Part shown: positions 24,386 to 33,397 of the stretch, one piece after another
How positions within the stretch are numbered: the first letter of the stretch is position 1
Layout of the letters: the number at the start of each line of letters is the position of its first letter
Assembly: GCF_004353845.1 (NCBI RefSeq)
Contig: NZ_CP037864.1
Span: forward strand, 3,720,001-3,784,000
Direction: 5' to 3'
DNA length: 64,000 nucleotides
Source of the DNA: Citrobacter arsenatis
GTDB taxonomy: Bacteria; Pseudomonadota; Gammaproteobacteria; Enterobacterales; Enterobacteriaceae
Position numbers and translations under genes: made by a program
The notes under the pieces: model-generated
What the model saw: only the letters and a program-made list of their open reading frames with translations
Database searches by the model: none
What the model was told of the DNA's origin: nothing

Positions 24386-25185
24386 GGCTTCTCCCCCAGT
24401 CGCTGTTGAATTTGGCTAACCGTTAGCGGATGCTTCGCCACGCTCAGAATCATCATCACGTAGACCGTACTGGAAAGGCGGTTAAGCGCCTGCATGATGT
24501 CCGGTCGCATAACTTCAAAACTACGGGTGATGAAAACCTGGGCCGCCACCGTCTCCGTTTCTCGGATTTTGGTACGCAGCAGATTAAGCAGCGCGCAATC
24601 ACGTCCGTGGCTGGCTTCAGGCACCAGATGGTCGTGCTCCAGATAGCGCAGCGGCTGATGCGAAAGCCTGTGTAAATCTTCGTCACTTAAACCGACGATA
24701 GCCTGTGCTGCCAGCGGCTCATCCATGGCGTCGGCGCGCATAATGTTGCCCAGGCGCGAGCGGATATCCGCCAGCCACGGCTGCCACGGTTCTGCCATCT
24801 CAATCTGCAACCACACGGCCAGCGCGATGGTGCTGTCGAGCGCGGCGCGAAATCCCAGTCGCGGATCGCTTTTGGCGACCATCTTGTCCGCCGTCAGATG
24901 CGTCAGGGTGTCCGGTTTCTTCACCACCGGTTGATGACACAGTTCGCAGTTGGCCTGTGGATGCGTATCGCTGCTGGTTAACCCATGCACCGGCTGCGGC
25001 TGCTGTTCTTCGTCATCAATAAACAGGCTGCCCTGCTCGTCGATAAACTTAATGCGCAGATGTCGGCTTTCCAGTAATTCCCGGGCAGACGGCGTCAGAC
25101 GAGCGTCAGCGGGGAGATGAATTTCAGCCCCTTCGCTGAGCGTATGATTCGCTCTGAGCCATGCTTCGGTAATGAAATCCTTCAT
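24382..25185 (-). CDS. eutT: Corrinoid adenosyltransferase EutT
   Basis: 267-residue ATP:cob(I)alamin adenosyltransferase that makes the adenosylcobalamin needed by EutBC. The metal-binding motif region is H67-GLTSSDTHPQA-N79-C80-E-L-C83; as I recall it the Salmonella protein has HX11CCX2C, so the first cysteine is asparagine here while H67, C80 and C83 remain. The nucleotide-binding domain (DPRLGFRAALDSTIALAVWLQ; RSRLGNIMRADAM) is intact. Genes on both sides overlap or abut, so expression is coupled to eutQ and eutD. Confidence 0.95.
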   Translation of the reverse strand: MKDFITEAWLRANHTLSEGAEIHLPADARLTPSARELLESRHLRIKFIDEQGSLFIDDEEQQPQPVHGLTSSDTHPQANCELCHQPVVKKPDTLTHLTADKMVAKSDPRLGFRAALDSTIALAVWLQIEMAEPWQPWLADIRSRLGNIMRADAMDEPLAAQAIVGLSDEDLHRLSHQPLRYLEHDHLVPEASHGRDCALLNLLRTKIRETETVAAQVFITRSFEVMRPDIMQALNRLSSTVYVMMILSVAKHPLTVSQIQQRLGEKP

Positions 25186-25194
25186 ACATCCGCC

Positions 25195-25896
25195 TTAGCA
25201 GGACTGCCAGTTCGCAGGCCAGGCCACATACAGAAACTTCACCGTCGATGGCGTACCAAATTCGATGCTGGAGCCTTTCGGGATAAACATCACGTCCCCG
25301 GCTTTCGCAATCATGGTTTCACCTTCGTGGCGAACGTGCAGCTCGCCTTCCAGAATCATGTCGATTTCGTCGTAGTTCAGCGTCCATGGGAAAAAGGCGT
25401 TATCCCACTGCATGAACCCGGCGGCCATACTGCTACCGTCCTGGTCGGTCACCAGGTCGGTTAAACCCACGCAGTGCGGCTGTGCGCCGTCAAAACGACC
25501 AAACTTCACGCTACTGCCGTCGATGACTTTGACGCCGCCTTTGCCGGTAACCGAGTTAAAGCTCGGCTGCATTCCGCCTTGCTCCAACGACTGTTTCTCC
25601 TTCATGACTTTGTCCATCAGTTGGGCAACCAGACTTTCGGTAAACTGCCCTTCCGGTAACTGCGCAATGATGGTTTCGCGAATGCGCTGGCTTTCCGTTT
25701 TGCCATCATCCACCGCAGCTGGTGCAGCAGCGGCAGCTGGCGCGGATTCATCGCATTCGCTGATGGTGACGCCCAGCAGCTCCGCAACTTCTCGCGCCTC
25801 CGGGGTGATGATGCTGGCGCGCAGAACAACCGACATTTCCTGTTCGCCGCGTGCGTGGGCCGCACGAATATCGTTAGCTGTGATGAGTTTTTTCAC
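25195..25896 (-). CDS. eutQ: Ethanolamine utilization acetate kinase-like protein EutQ
   Basis: 233-residue protein with a C-terminal cupin domain (residues about 120-230; DMILEGELHVRHEGETMIAKAGDVMFIPKGSS). In Salmonella it has acetate kinase activity and is needed for compartment assembly. The N terminus (KKLITANDIRAAHARGEQEM) resembles an interaction helix, followed by an Ala/Pro-rich linker. Start is GTG at 25896, inside the eutP reading frame (23-bp overlap). Confidence 0.93.
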   Translation of the reverse strand: MKKLITANDIRAAHARGEQEMSVVLRASIITPEAREVAELLGVTISECDESAPAAAAAPAAVDDGKTESQRIRETIIAQLPEGQFTESLVAQLMDKVMKEKQSLEQGGMQPSFNSVTGKGGVKVIDGSSVKFGRFDGAQPHCVGLTDLVTDQDGSSMAAGFMQWDNAFFPWTLNYDEIDMILEGELHVRHEGETMIAKAGDVMFIPKGSSIEFGTPSTVKFLYVAWPANWQSC

Positions 25897-26353
25897 CTGC
25901 CCTTTCCTCCTTTTGGCTGAGCTCAGTCAGATAATCCACCAGGTGCTGCACGCTGCGCGGGTCATGGTTATTGAGCTCAAAAATCGGCTCCTGGAACCCC
26001 ATCCCGCGAAGTAGTTGTCGCGTTGCGGCGACGTCGGCATCCGGCATGTCCGTTTTGCTGATAACGGCGATTTGTCGTTTACTGGCGCCGATATCCAACA
26101 GCCCGGCAGGTAAGCGACTTTCTTTATCATTTGCCGCGTGTATATAAATCAACGTATCGACATCCTGCAGCGTGGTAATTAAGGCGTGATACCAGCGCGG
26201 ATGGCTAAAATATTCCCCTGGCGTGTCGATATCGCCATTTTCATTAAACTCCACGGCCTGTGTTTTTCTGGCGAGGGAATAATTCCCCTGTAACGCATTA
26301 AAGAGCGTGGTTTTCCCCGCCCCCACCGTACCGACAAACGCAATACGTTTCAT
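25874..26353 (-). CDS. eutP: EutP, P-loop NTPase/acetate kinase-like protein
   Basis: 159-residue Ras-like P-loop protein: Walker A GTVGAGKTT (8-16), DTPGEY switch region near 43-48, and an SKTDMPDAD base-recognition-like motif near 99. In Salmonella an acetate kinase activity has been reported for EutP. Second gene of the operon, 12 bp after eutS and overlapping eutQ. Confidence 0.93.
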   Translation of the reverse strand: MKRIAFVGTVGAGKTTLFNALQGNYSLARKTQAVEFNENGDIDTPGEYFSHPRWYHALITTLQDVDTLIYIHAANDKESRLPAGLLDIGASKRQIAVISKTDMPDADVAATRQLLRGMGFQEPIFELNNHDPRSVQHLVDYLTELSQKEERAGEKTHHS

Positions 26354-26365
26354 CGCCGCCTCTGA

Positions 26366-26701
26366 TTAACTTTTTGTCAGATTGCACAAAGTGAAATTTA
26401 ATAACCGACCAAGACCGCTTACCGTCTGTAATAACGCTTCCTCTACCGCGCCTACCGAGCCGTAGATAACCAGCGCACCGCTGAATCTATCGAGAAAGCC
26501 GATATGTACATCTGCCGCCTTCATGGCTAAATCACCGGCAATCATCGCGGTTTCACCTGGCGTCAGCGTCATGATGCCGATGGCGCCCGCTTCGGGAACG
26601 CCGATCTTTTTCGCCAGTTCTTCGCCGGGGTGCGCAATGAGATGCGCCAGCGTGACCTGTTTCCCCGGCACAAATTCCTGAATAATGCGTTCTTTTTCCA
26701 T
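26366..26701 (-). CDS. eutS: Microcompartment shell protein EutS
   Basis: 111-residue circularly permuted BMC protein forming a bent hexamer, thought to introduce curvature in the shell (MEKERIIQEFVPGKQVTLAH; the family Gly bend is in this region). First gene of the operon; its upstream 160 bp contain the main EutR-dependent promoter region and a candidate CRP site. Standard length. Confidence 0.95.
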   Translation of the reverse strand: MEKERIIQEFVPGKQVTLAHLIAHPGEELAKKIGVPEAGAIGIMTLTPGETAMIAGDLAMKAADVHIGFLDRFSGALVIYGSVGAVEEALLQTVSGLGRLLNFTLCNLTKS

Positions 26702-26786
26702 TGCTCACCGCCTCCGCTAAAACTGCCCTCATCGTGGCAATTTTTTGGCAGAGTAAATAACAAAATTCGGCAACCAGGTTTAAAAG

Positions 26787-26800
26787 GTGAAGTGGATCAC
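26787..26800. promoter_or_regulatory. Candidate CRP site upstream of eutS
   Basis: GTGA-AGTGGA-TCAC keeps both GTGA/TCAC halves with the canonical 6-bp spacer. It lies 86 bp upstream of the eutS start in the region expected to hold the main eut promoter. Global carbon control of eut by CRP is known in Salmonella; binding at this exact site is inferred. Confidence 0.5.
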
Positions 26801-26812
26801 TAAGAAAGGGAA

Positions 26813-26841
26813 AATAAAAAGGCGCGGGAGAAACCCGCGCC
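26813..26841 (-). terminator. Rho-independent terminator of maeB
   Basis: Minus-strand stem GGCGCGGG / CCCGCGCC with a five-base loop followed by TTTTTATTTT, 20 bp beyond the maeB stop. It insulates the eut operon promoter from maeB transcription. Confidence 0.88.
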
Positions 26842-26861
26842 GGAAATAAATTAAAGTGAAA

Positions 26862-29141
26862 TTACAGCGGCTGCGTTTGGGCTTCTACGACCGCCAGCGC
26901 CACCATATTAACGATACGACGAACAGAGGCGATCGGCGTTAATACGTGAACCGGTTTCGCAATCCCCATCAGCACTGGGCCAACCGTTACGCCTTCAGAA
27001 CTGGAAACGCGGAGTAAGTTGTAACTAATACGGGCTGCTTCCATATTCGGCATTACCAGAATATTAGCCGAGCCTTTCAGCGGACTGTCCGGCATACGGT
27101 CATTACGGATGCTTTCCACCAGCGCGGCGTCGCCGTGCATTTCGCCATCAATCATCAACTCTGGCGCACGCGCCTTAATCAGCTCCAGCGCTTCGCGCAT
27201 TTTGCTGGCCGACGGACAGTCAGATGAACCAAAGTTGGAGTGTGAGAGCAACGCTACCTTCGGTTCGATACCAAAGCGACGCACGGTTTCTGCCGCCATC
27301 ACGGCGATTTCCGCCAACTGCTCCGGCGTAGGATCGTCATTGACGTAAGTATCGGCGATAAAGGTGTTGCCGCTTGGCAGCAGCAAGGCGTTCATCGCCC
27401 CGGCAGTATGCACGCCATCGCGGTGACCAAACACCTCTTTCACCACGCTGAAGTGCTCATGGTAGTCGCCAATCGTACCGCAGATCATCGCATCCGCTTC
27501 GCCGCGCTGCACCATGATCGCGCCGATCACCGTAGTATTGGCAATCACCGCGCGCTGCGCCTGCTCCTGGGTAATCCCACGGCGTTTCATGATCTGGTAG
27601 TACTCGCTCCAGTACTCTTTAAAGCGCGGATCGGACTCGTTGTTGACGATTTCAAAATCGACGCCCGCTTTGATCTGCAGACCCAGTTTCTGAATACGCA
27701 TTTCGATCACGCTCGGACGACCAATCAGGATCGGCTTCGCCAGACCTAACGTGATCAGTTCCTGGGTAGCATGTAGCACACGCGCCTCTTCCCCTTCCGT
27801 CAGCACCACGCGCTTCGGCGCTTTGCGTGCGAGGGAGAAAATCGGCTTCATGAACAGGTTGGTTTTGTAGACAAATTCGGTCAACTTATCGATGTAACCG
27901 TCAAAGTCGGCAATCGGGCGTGTTGCCACACCGGAGTCCATCGCCGCCTTCGCCACCGCAGGGGCGATTTTAACGATCAGACGCGGGTCGAACGGTTTAG
28001 GAATGATGTATTCCGGGCCGAAGCTCAGGTCCTGATCGCCATAGGCAGAGGCCACCACTTCGCTCTGCTCGGCATGTGCCAGCTCAGCAATGGCGTGTAC
28101 CGCAGCCAACTTCATCTCTTCGTTGATGGCGGTAGCACCGACGTCCAGCGCGCCACGGAAGATGAACGGGAAGCACAGGACGTTGTTAACCTGGTTCGGG
28201 TAGTCGGAACGACCGGTGCAGATGATGGCGTCGGAACGCACCTCTTTTGCCAGCGGCGGCAGGATTTCCGGTTCCGGGTTAGCGAGTGCCAGAATCATTG
28301 GCGCACGCGCCATCTTCTTAACCATTTCCTGCGTCAGCACTTTCGGACCGGAGCAACCGAGGAAAATATCAGCGCCGTCAATGACATCATCCAGCGTACG
28401 CTTACCGTCATCCACCACCGCGTAGGCCGCTTTGGTTTCCGCCATGTTCGGTTCGCGGTCTTTGTAAATCACGCCTTTAGAGTCGCAGACCACGATATTG
28501 TGTTTCTGCATACCCAGCGCCACCAGCAGGTTCATACAGGCAATCGCCGCCGCGCCTGCGCCGGACACCACCATGCGCACGTCAGAGATATTTTTCTCCA
28601 CCACCCGTAGACCGTTCAGAATTGCGGCAGTACTGATGATCGCCGTCCCGTGCTGATCGTCGTGGAAAACCGGTATATTCATGCGCTCGCGCAGTTTTTG
28701 CTCAATGTAGAAGCACTCCGGCGCTTTAATATCTTCGAGGTTGATACCGCCAAACGTGGGTTCCAGAGCCGCAACCACATTGATAAATTTATCCGGATCA
28801 AGTTCATCCACTTCGATGTCGAACACATCGATCCCGGCGAATTTCTTAAACAGAACGCCTTTACCTTCCATCACCGGTTTGCCGGCTAACGCGCCAATGT
28901 TGCCGAGGCCCAGCACCGCTGTACCGTTGGAAATAACCGCAACCAGGTTGCCGCGCGCAGTGTATTTGTAGGCTGCCAGCGGGTCTTTTTCAATCTCAAG
29001 ACACGGTGCAGCCACGCCCGGCGAGTAGGCCAGCGCCAGGTCACGCTGCGTTGCCAGAGGCTTGGTCGGAGAAACCTGGATTTTACCGGGTACCGGAAAT
29101 TCGTGGAAATCAAGGGCGCTTTGTTTTAACTGGTCATCCAT
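26862..29141 (-). CDS. maeB: NADP-dependent malic enzyme MaeB
   Basis: 759-residue cytosolic enzyme decarboxylating malate to pyruvate with NADP+. The malic domain (to about residue 425) has FHDDQHGTAI, the Rossmann SGAGAAAIACMNLL motif and GRSDYPNQVNNVL. The remaining half is a phosphotransacetylase-like domain (SSDCPSASKMREALELI; KGSANILVMPNMEAARISYNLL) that serves regulation rather than catalysis in E. coli. Length equals E. coli MaeB. Normally followed on the far side by divergent talA-tktB; here only tktB is present. Confidence 0.96.
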   Translation of the reverse strand: MDDQLKQSALDFHEFPVPGKIQVSPTKPLATQRDLALAYSPGVAAPCLEIEKDPLAAYKYTARGNLVAVISNGTAVLGLGNIGALAGKPVMEGKGVLFKKFAGIDVFDIEVDELDPDKFINVVAALEPTFGGINLEDIKAPECFYIEQKLRERMNIPVFHDDQHGTAIISTAAILNGLRVVEKNISDVRMVVSGAGAAAIACMNLLVALGMQKHNIVVCDSKGVIYKDREPNMAETKAAYAVVDDGKRTLDDVIDGADIFLGCSGPKVLTQEMVKKMARAPMILALANPEPEILPPLAKEVRSDAIICTGRSDYPNQVNNVLCFPFIFRGALDVGATAINEEMKLAAVHAIAELAHAEQSEVVASAYGDQDLSFGPEYIIPKPFDPRLIVKIAPAVAKAAMDSGVATRPIADFDGYIDKLTEFVYKTNLFMKPIFSLARKAPKRVVLTEGEEARVLHATQELITLGLAKPILIGRPSVIEMRIQKLGLQIKAGVDFEIVNNESDPRFKEYWSEYYQIMKRRGITQEQAQRAVIANTTVIGAIMVQRGEADAMICGTIGDYHEHFSVVKEVFGHRDGVHTAGAMNALLLPSGNTFIADTYVNDDPTPEQLAEIAVMAAETVRRFGIEPKVALLSHSNFGSSDCPSASKMREALELIKARAPELMIDGEMHGDAALVESIRNDRMPDSPLKGSANILVMPNMEAARISYNLLRVSSSEGVTVGPVLMGIAKPVHVLTPIASVRRIVNMVALAVVEAQTQPL

Positions 29142-29421
29142 CTTGTTGTTCCTTTCACGTATCTATCAAAAAAGTGGCGCGGGTAACCATTCTACTGAGC
29201 CGCACATTATCACCTCAGTCAACGGCACAAACTTTGAAGGTCCCCAAACTCTCACCATTCAAAGAAAGAAATTGTTATCAATTTATAACAGCCATGTTAC
29301 CTGCTTAATCCAGCAATACCATGCTTGTCTGCTATGCTTTTTGCTGACAATGCCCGCAATTTTCCCAAAAGTGTGAATCACAACACGCATCTAACACTTT
29401 ACTTTTCAAGGAGTATTTCCT
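29142..29421. promoter_or_regulatory. maeB-tktB intergenic region
   Basis: 280 bp between divergent genes. A CTATGCT -10-like element (near 29331-29337) with flanking TGCT resembles the sigmaS-type -10 expected for tktB. No remnant of a talA reading frame is visible. The segment is otherwise AT-rich without obvious structure. Confidence 0.4.
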
Positions 29422-31416
29422 ATGACCCGTAAAGAGCTTGCCAATGCCATTCGTGCGCTAAGTATGGATGCCGTCCAAAAAGCTAACTCCGGCCACCCTG
29501 GCGCACCAATGGGGATGGCCGATATCGCCGAAGTACTGTGGAACGATTTCCTGCGCCATAACCCGACCGATCCCACCTGGTACGATCGTGACCGGTTTAT
29601 TCTGTCCAATGGTCACGCTTCAATGCTGCTTTACAGTCTGCTGCATCTTTCCGGCTACGATTTGCCGCTAGAGGAGTTGAAGAACTTCCGCCAGCTCCAT
29701 TCAAAGACCCCTGGTCATCCGGAAATTGGCTACACACCGGGCGTTGAAACCACCACCGGCCCGCTGGGCCAGGGTTTAGCCAACGCGGTTGGGCTGGCGA
29801 TTGCCGAGCGCACGCTGGCGGCACAGTTTAACCAGCCGGACCATGAGATTGTTAACCACTATACCTGGGTGTTTATGGGCGACGGCTGTCTGATGGAGGG
29901 CATTTCTCACGAAGTGTGCTCGCTGGCGGGCACCCTGGGACTGGGCAAACTCATCGGCTTTTACGATCACAACGGCATCTCGATTGATGGCGAAACCGAC
30001 GGCTGGTTTACCGACGATACCGCGAAACGCTTTGAGGCCTATCACTGGCATGTAGTGCACGAGATTGACGGTCATGACCCAGAGGCGGTGAAAAAAGCCA
30101 TTCAGGAAGCGCAGGCCGTAACCGATAAGCCGTCGCTGATTATCTGCCGTACGGTAATTGGTTTTGGTTCACCGAATAAAGCCGGGAAAGAGGAAGCGCA
30201 CGGCGCTGCGCTGGGCGAAGAAGAAGTGGCGCTGACCCGGCAGAAACTGGGGTGGCATCATCCTGCTTTTGAAATCCCGAAAGAGATTTACCGGGCGTGG
30301 GACGCACGTGAGAAAGGCGAGAAAGCGCAACAGGGCTGGAAGGAGAAATTCGCTGCTTACCAACAAGCCTACCCGGAACTGGCGGCAGAGTTTACTCGCA
30401 GGATGAGCGGCGGGCTGCCGAAGGAGTGGGAAGCAACAACGCAGAAATATATTACCGAGCTGCAGGCCAATCCGGCCAAAATCGCCACCCGTAAGGCCTC
30501 GCAAAATACCCTTAACGCCTACGGGCCGATACTGCCTGAGCTGCTTGGCGGCTCTGCGGATCTGGCACCCAGCAATCTGACCATCTGGAAAGGCTCCACT
30601 TCTCTTAAAGAGGATCATGCAGGAAACTACATTCACTACGGCGTGCGGGAATTTGGCATGACCGCGATTGCCAACGGTATCGCGCACCACGGGGGCTTCG
30701 TACCGTACACCGCAACGTTCCTGATGTTTGTTGAATATGCCCGTAATGCGGCGCGCATGGCGGCGCTGATGAAAGCCCGACAAATTATGGTTTATACCCA
30801 CGACTCGATTGGTCTGGGGGAAGATGGTCCTACGCATCAGGCCGTTGAACAGCTCGCCAGCCTGCGTCTGACGCCTAATTTCAGTACCTGGCGACCGTGC
30901 GATCAGGTTGAAGCAGCGGTAGGCTGGAAGCTGGCAGTCGAACGCCATGACGGGCCAACGGCGCTGATCCTCTCGCGGCAGAATCTGGCGCAGGTTGAGC
31001 GCACGCCTGAGCAGGTGCAGCAAATTGCCCGCGGCGGCTATGTGCTAAAAGATGGCGGCGGTAAGCCGGATGTTATTTTGATTGCTACTGGTTCAGAAAT
31101 GGAAATCACGCTGCTGGCGGCCGAAAAACTGACTGGCGAAGGTCGTAACGTGCGGGTGGTTTCTCTGCCCTCAACCGATATCTTCGACGCCCAGGATGAG
31201 GCTTACCGGGAGTCGGTCCTGCCGGCAAACGTCAGCGCGCGCGTGGCGGTAGAAGCAGGGATTGCCGACTACTGGTACAAATACGTCGGACTGAAAGGGG
31301 CGATTGTCGGTATGACGGGCTATGGGGAGTCGGCTCCGGCGGACAAACTGTTCCCGTTCTTTGGGTTTACGGTGGAGAACATCGTCGCTAAAGCGCACAA
31401 GGTACTTAACGTCTGA
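29422..31416 (+). CDS. tktB: Transketolase TktB
   Basis: 664-residue thiamine-diphosphate transketolase of the non-oxidative pentose phosphate pathway, transferring two-carbon units between sugar phosphates. TPP/Mg motif GDGCLMEGISHEV near residue 154; GTPGVETTTGPLGQG-type TPGVETTTGPLGQGLAN; C-terminal pyrimidine-binding TSIGLGEDGPTHQ-type HDSIGLGEDGPTHQ. Sequence is closer to E. coli TktB than TktA in my recollection (for example the AHKVLNV end). RBS AAGGAG. In E. coli it is co-located with talA, which is absent here. Confidence 0.92.
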   Translation: MTRKELANAIRALSMDAVQKANSGHPGAPMGMADIAEVLWNDFLRHNPTDPTWYDRDRFILSNGHASMLLYSLLHLSGYDLPLEELKNFRQLHSKTPGHPEIGYTPGVETTTGPLGQGLANAVGLAIAERTLAAQFNQPDHEIVNHYTWVFMGDGCLMEGISHEVCSLAGTLGLGKLIGFYDHNGISIDGETDGWFTDDTAKRFEAYHWHVVHEIDGHDPEAVKKAIQEAQAVTDKPSLIICRTVIGFGSPNKAGKEEAHGAALGEEEVALTRQKLGWHHPAFEIPKEIYRAWDAREKGEKAQQGWKEKFAAYQQAYPELAAEFTRRMSGGLPKEWEATTQKYITELQANPAKIATRKASQNTLNAYGPILPELLGGSADLAPSNLTIWKGSTSLKEDHAGNYIHYGVREFGMTAIANGIAHHGGFVPYTATFLMFVEYARNAARMAALMKARQIMVYTHDSIGLGEDGPTHQAVEQLASLRLTPNFSTWRPCDQVEAAVGWKLAVERHDGPTALILSRQNLAQVERTPEQVQQIARGGYVLKDGGGKPDVILIATGSEMEITLLAAEKLTGEGRNVRVVSLPSTDIFDAQDEAYRESVLPANVSARVAVEAGIADYWYKYVGLKGAIVGMTGYGESAPADKLFPFFGFTVENIVAKAHKVLNV

Positions 31417-31495
31417 TGGCGACGCTAATGCGTCTTATCAGGCCTACGAAAACGATCACCATCAGGCCGGATAAGGCGTAGCCGCATCCGCCATC
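31417..31495. repeat. REP/BIME pair between tktB and ypfG
   Basis: Two opposed REP units (GATGGCGACGCTAATGCG...TTATCAGGCC and CAGGCCGGATAAGGCG...GCATCCGCC) in the convergent gap between tktB and ypfG. Confidence 0.85.
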
Positions 31496-31498
31496 AAT

Positions 31499-32542
31499 TT
31501 AACGCGTGATCCACAGCGTGGGCCAGGCATCTGGCCCATGCCAGTTATCGCAGCTTGGCTCCTGGGCATAGCGCACCAGACGAAAACGCTGACCGTCGTA
31601 GCGCCAGCGGGTCTGGATACCGCAATCTGCCAACCCTCGTCCTTTGGCGAGGGTTACCAGCTCCCGCGACTTTTCGTCAAACGTGGCGTTGGTCAGTTCC
31701 ATATCACGACTTTCCGCCTCCGTTTTAAAAGGCAGGCTCAGGCGTACTGCACGTGAAGTCAGCGGGGTAGTACGTGAAACCACCCACGCCAGGTCGATGG
31801 TGTTATACGCCCCGGCTTCACAGCCAATCATCAGCAGCGCTTTATCATCCGTCAGGGCCGTAACGCGTATATCGCGACGCAGCGGATCGATTGAGCAGCG
31901 GATACCGTTGATCCGCCAGTTACCGTAGTCCAGCAGTTCACTGCGCTCTTGTTGTGTGAGAGGCGTTGGCGTTGGGTTAATGACCGCCACGCCTTTTAAC
32001 GCGGGGGCCGGAGGTACGCTGAGCGGAGGCTCATCGCCTTTTTCGATCCATGCGGTTTCGCTGCCGACCCGTTTTTGCTGAGCGTCGATAAACAGCAGCG
32101 CGGCTTTTAGCCCGACCAGTGACAATTTTTGCGTCCCTTTTTGCAGGGTTATCGCCTTCGCGTCCTGTACGGTCTGTAAAAATGCGCTGATGGTGGCGGG
32201 ATCATCGGTCATCAGTTGCCAGGGAGTAATACGCCAGTGTTCGCCGCGAAGCGAGAGCGGCGCGCCATCCAGTAACAGACGAGGCGCAATATCGCTCTCT
32301 TTGACAGTGGAAGATTCCAACCCACCGAGTTCAATACGCAACACGGCGTCGGTATGCGCCCCGGCGCTGCGGCTTAAGGTCATGACCAGGCCGTGATGCT
32401 CTCCGGTATTGCGCGCCACGCAAAAGTTTTGGTTATTGCACGTCACCTGCCAGTCAGAAAACGCTTGCTGAGCGGGCGCTGCCCACAGCAAGCGGACGGG
32501 TAACAACCCGAGCAGGAAAAGTAAAATAACGCGATAGCGCAT
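31499..32542 (-). CDS. ypfG: Conserved exported protein YpfG (DUF1176)
   Basis: 347 residues with a Sec signal peptide (MRYRVILLFLLGLLPVRLLW, cleavage after WAA) and a periplasmic DUF1176 domain (FSDWQVTCNNQNFCVARNTG; paired cysteines throughout). Function is not known. ATG 32542 gives the E. coli length; an in-frame extension to 32572 would spoil the signal peptide. Convergent with tktB across a REP pair. Confidence 0.9.
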   Translation of the reverse strand: MRYRVILLFLLGLLPVRLLWAAPAQQAFSDWQVTCNNQNFCVARNTGEHHGLVMTLSRSAGAHTDAVLRIELGGLESSTVKESDIAPRLLLDGAPLSLRGEHWRITPWQLMTDDPATISAFLQTVQDAKAITLQKGTQKLSLVGLKAALLFIDAQQKRVGSETAWIEKGDEPPLSVPPAPALKGVAVINPTPTPLTQQERSELLDYGNWRINGIRCSIDPLRRDIRVTALTDDKALLMIGCEAGAYNTIDLAWVVSRTTPLTSRAVRLSLPFKTEAESRDMELTNATFDEKSRELVTLAKGRGLADCGIQTRWRYDGQRFRLVRYAQEPSCDNWHGPDAWPTLWITR

Positions 32543-32665
32543 GGACGGTACAACCCCGAAGTCAAAACACACAGCCTAAGCGGTATCTTCCTTGCGCGAC
32601 TGATGTGGCTCAATAAGAATCGTCGGATTGGCCGAAAATTTGTAAAGAAATATAAATTCCGCGCA

Positions 32666-33241
32666 CTAATCCATAAGATGCGACGACTGCAAATAGTTGA
32701 GTAAAAGCACCGTTTTACCGTCACGGATCTCACCCGTTTGAATCATTTCCAGCGCCTGTGTGAACGGCAGCTCCAGAACCTCAATATCTTCATCTTCCAC
32801 ACCGCCGCCGGCGTTTGCTCGCTGGCTGTCGCTGTATTGCGCGATAAAGAAGTGGATGAGTTCCGTCACACCACCCGGCGACATATATAATTCAAACAGC
32901 TTATGCACCTCACCCACTTCAAAGCCCGTCTCTTCAATAGCTTCTTTGCGAATGCACGCTTCCGGTTCGTCGTTATCCAGCAGCCCGGCGCAAGTTTCAA
33001 TCAGTTGACCGTTTTCATTACCGTTGACCCAGGTGGCGACACGAAACTGGCGGATTAACACCACCGTTTTCTTCTCCGGGTTATACAGCAGGATAGTGGC
33101 ACCGTTACCGCGATCGTAAACCTCGCGTTTGTGACGAATCACCTCCCCATTGCTACGGGTCAGATCATAGGTGATATTGCGCAGGATGAAGTAGTTATCG
33201 GAGAGGACTTTATCTTTGACGAGGGTAATTTTTTGCGACAT
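32666..33241 (-). CDS. nudK: GDP-mannose pyrophosphatase NudK
   Basis: 191-residue Nudix hydrolase that cleaves GDP-mannose to GMP and mannose-1-phosphate in E. coli. The Nudix box AGLLDNDEP...CIRKEAIEETGFEVGEV lies at about 85-110, with the family-specific SPGGVTELIHFFIAQY downstream. Length equals E. coli NudK. Flanked by ypfG and, across a REP pair, aegA. Confidence 0.94.
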   Translation of the reverse strand: MSQKITLVKDKVLSDNYFILRNITYDLTRSNGEVIRHKREVYDRGNGATILLYNPEKKTVVLIRQFRVATWVNGNENGQLIETCAGLLDNDEPEACIRKEAIEETGFEVGEVHKLFELYMSPGGVTELIHFFIAQYSDSQRANAGGGVEDEDIEVLELPFTQALEMIQTGEIRDGKTVLLLNYLQSSHLMD

Positions 33242-33308
33242 ACCAGCTCCACAGCAAGAAGTGAGAAATAATACTACGCCGTGAAACCCGTTTTGTCTTG
33301 GAACAATG

Positions 33309-33390
33309 AATGCCTGATAAGCAAAGCGCCATCAGGCATTCATACCGCACTTTGCCGGATGGCAACGCTACCGCGTTTTATCCGGCCTAC
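33309..33390. repeat. REP/BIME pair between nudK and aegA
   Basis: Two inverted units (ATGCCTGATAAGCAAAGCG...TCAGGCAT and GCCGGATGGC...TTTTATCCGGCCTAC) in the gap between aegA and nudK. Confidence 0.85.
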
Positions 33391-33397
33391 TCGCAGA

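Noticed and set aside
26702..26760. Possible sigma54 promoter (TGGCA...) upstream of eutS
   Set aside because: The TGGC and GC elements do not have the -24/-12 spacing, and eut operons of this type use EutR with the main sigma factor.
29373..29383. TGTGAATCACA palindrome upstream of tktB as CRP site
   Set aside because: The spacer between TGTGA and TCACA is one base instead of six, so it cannot be a CRP site.
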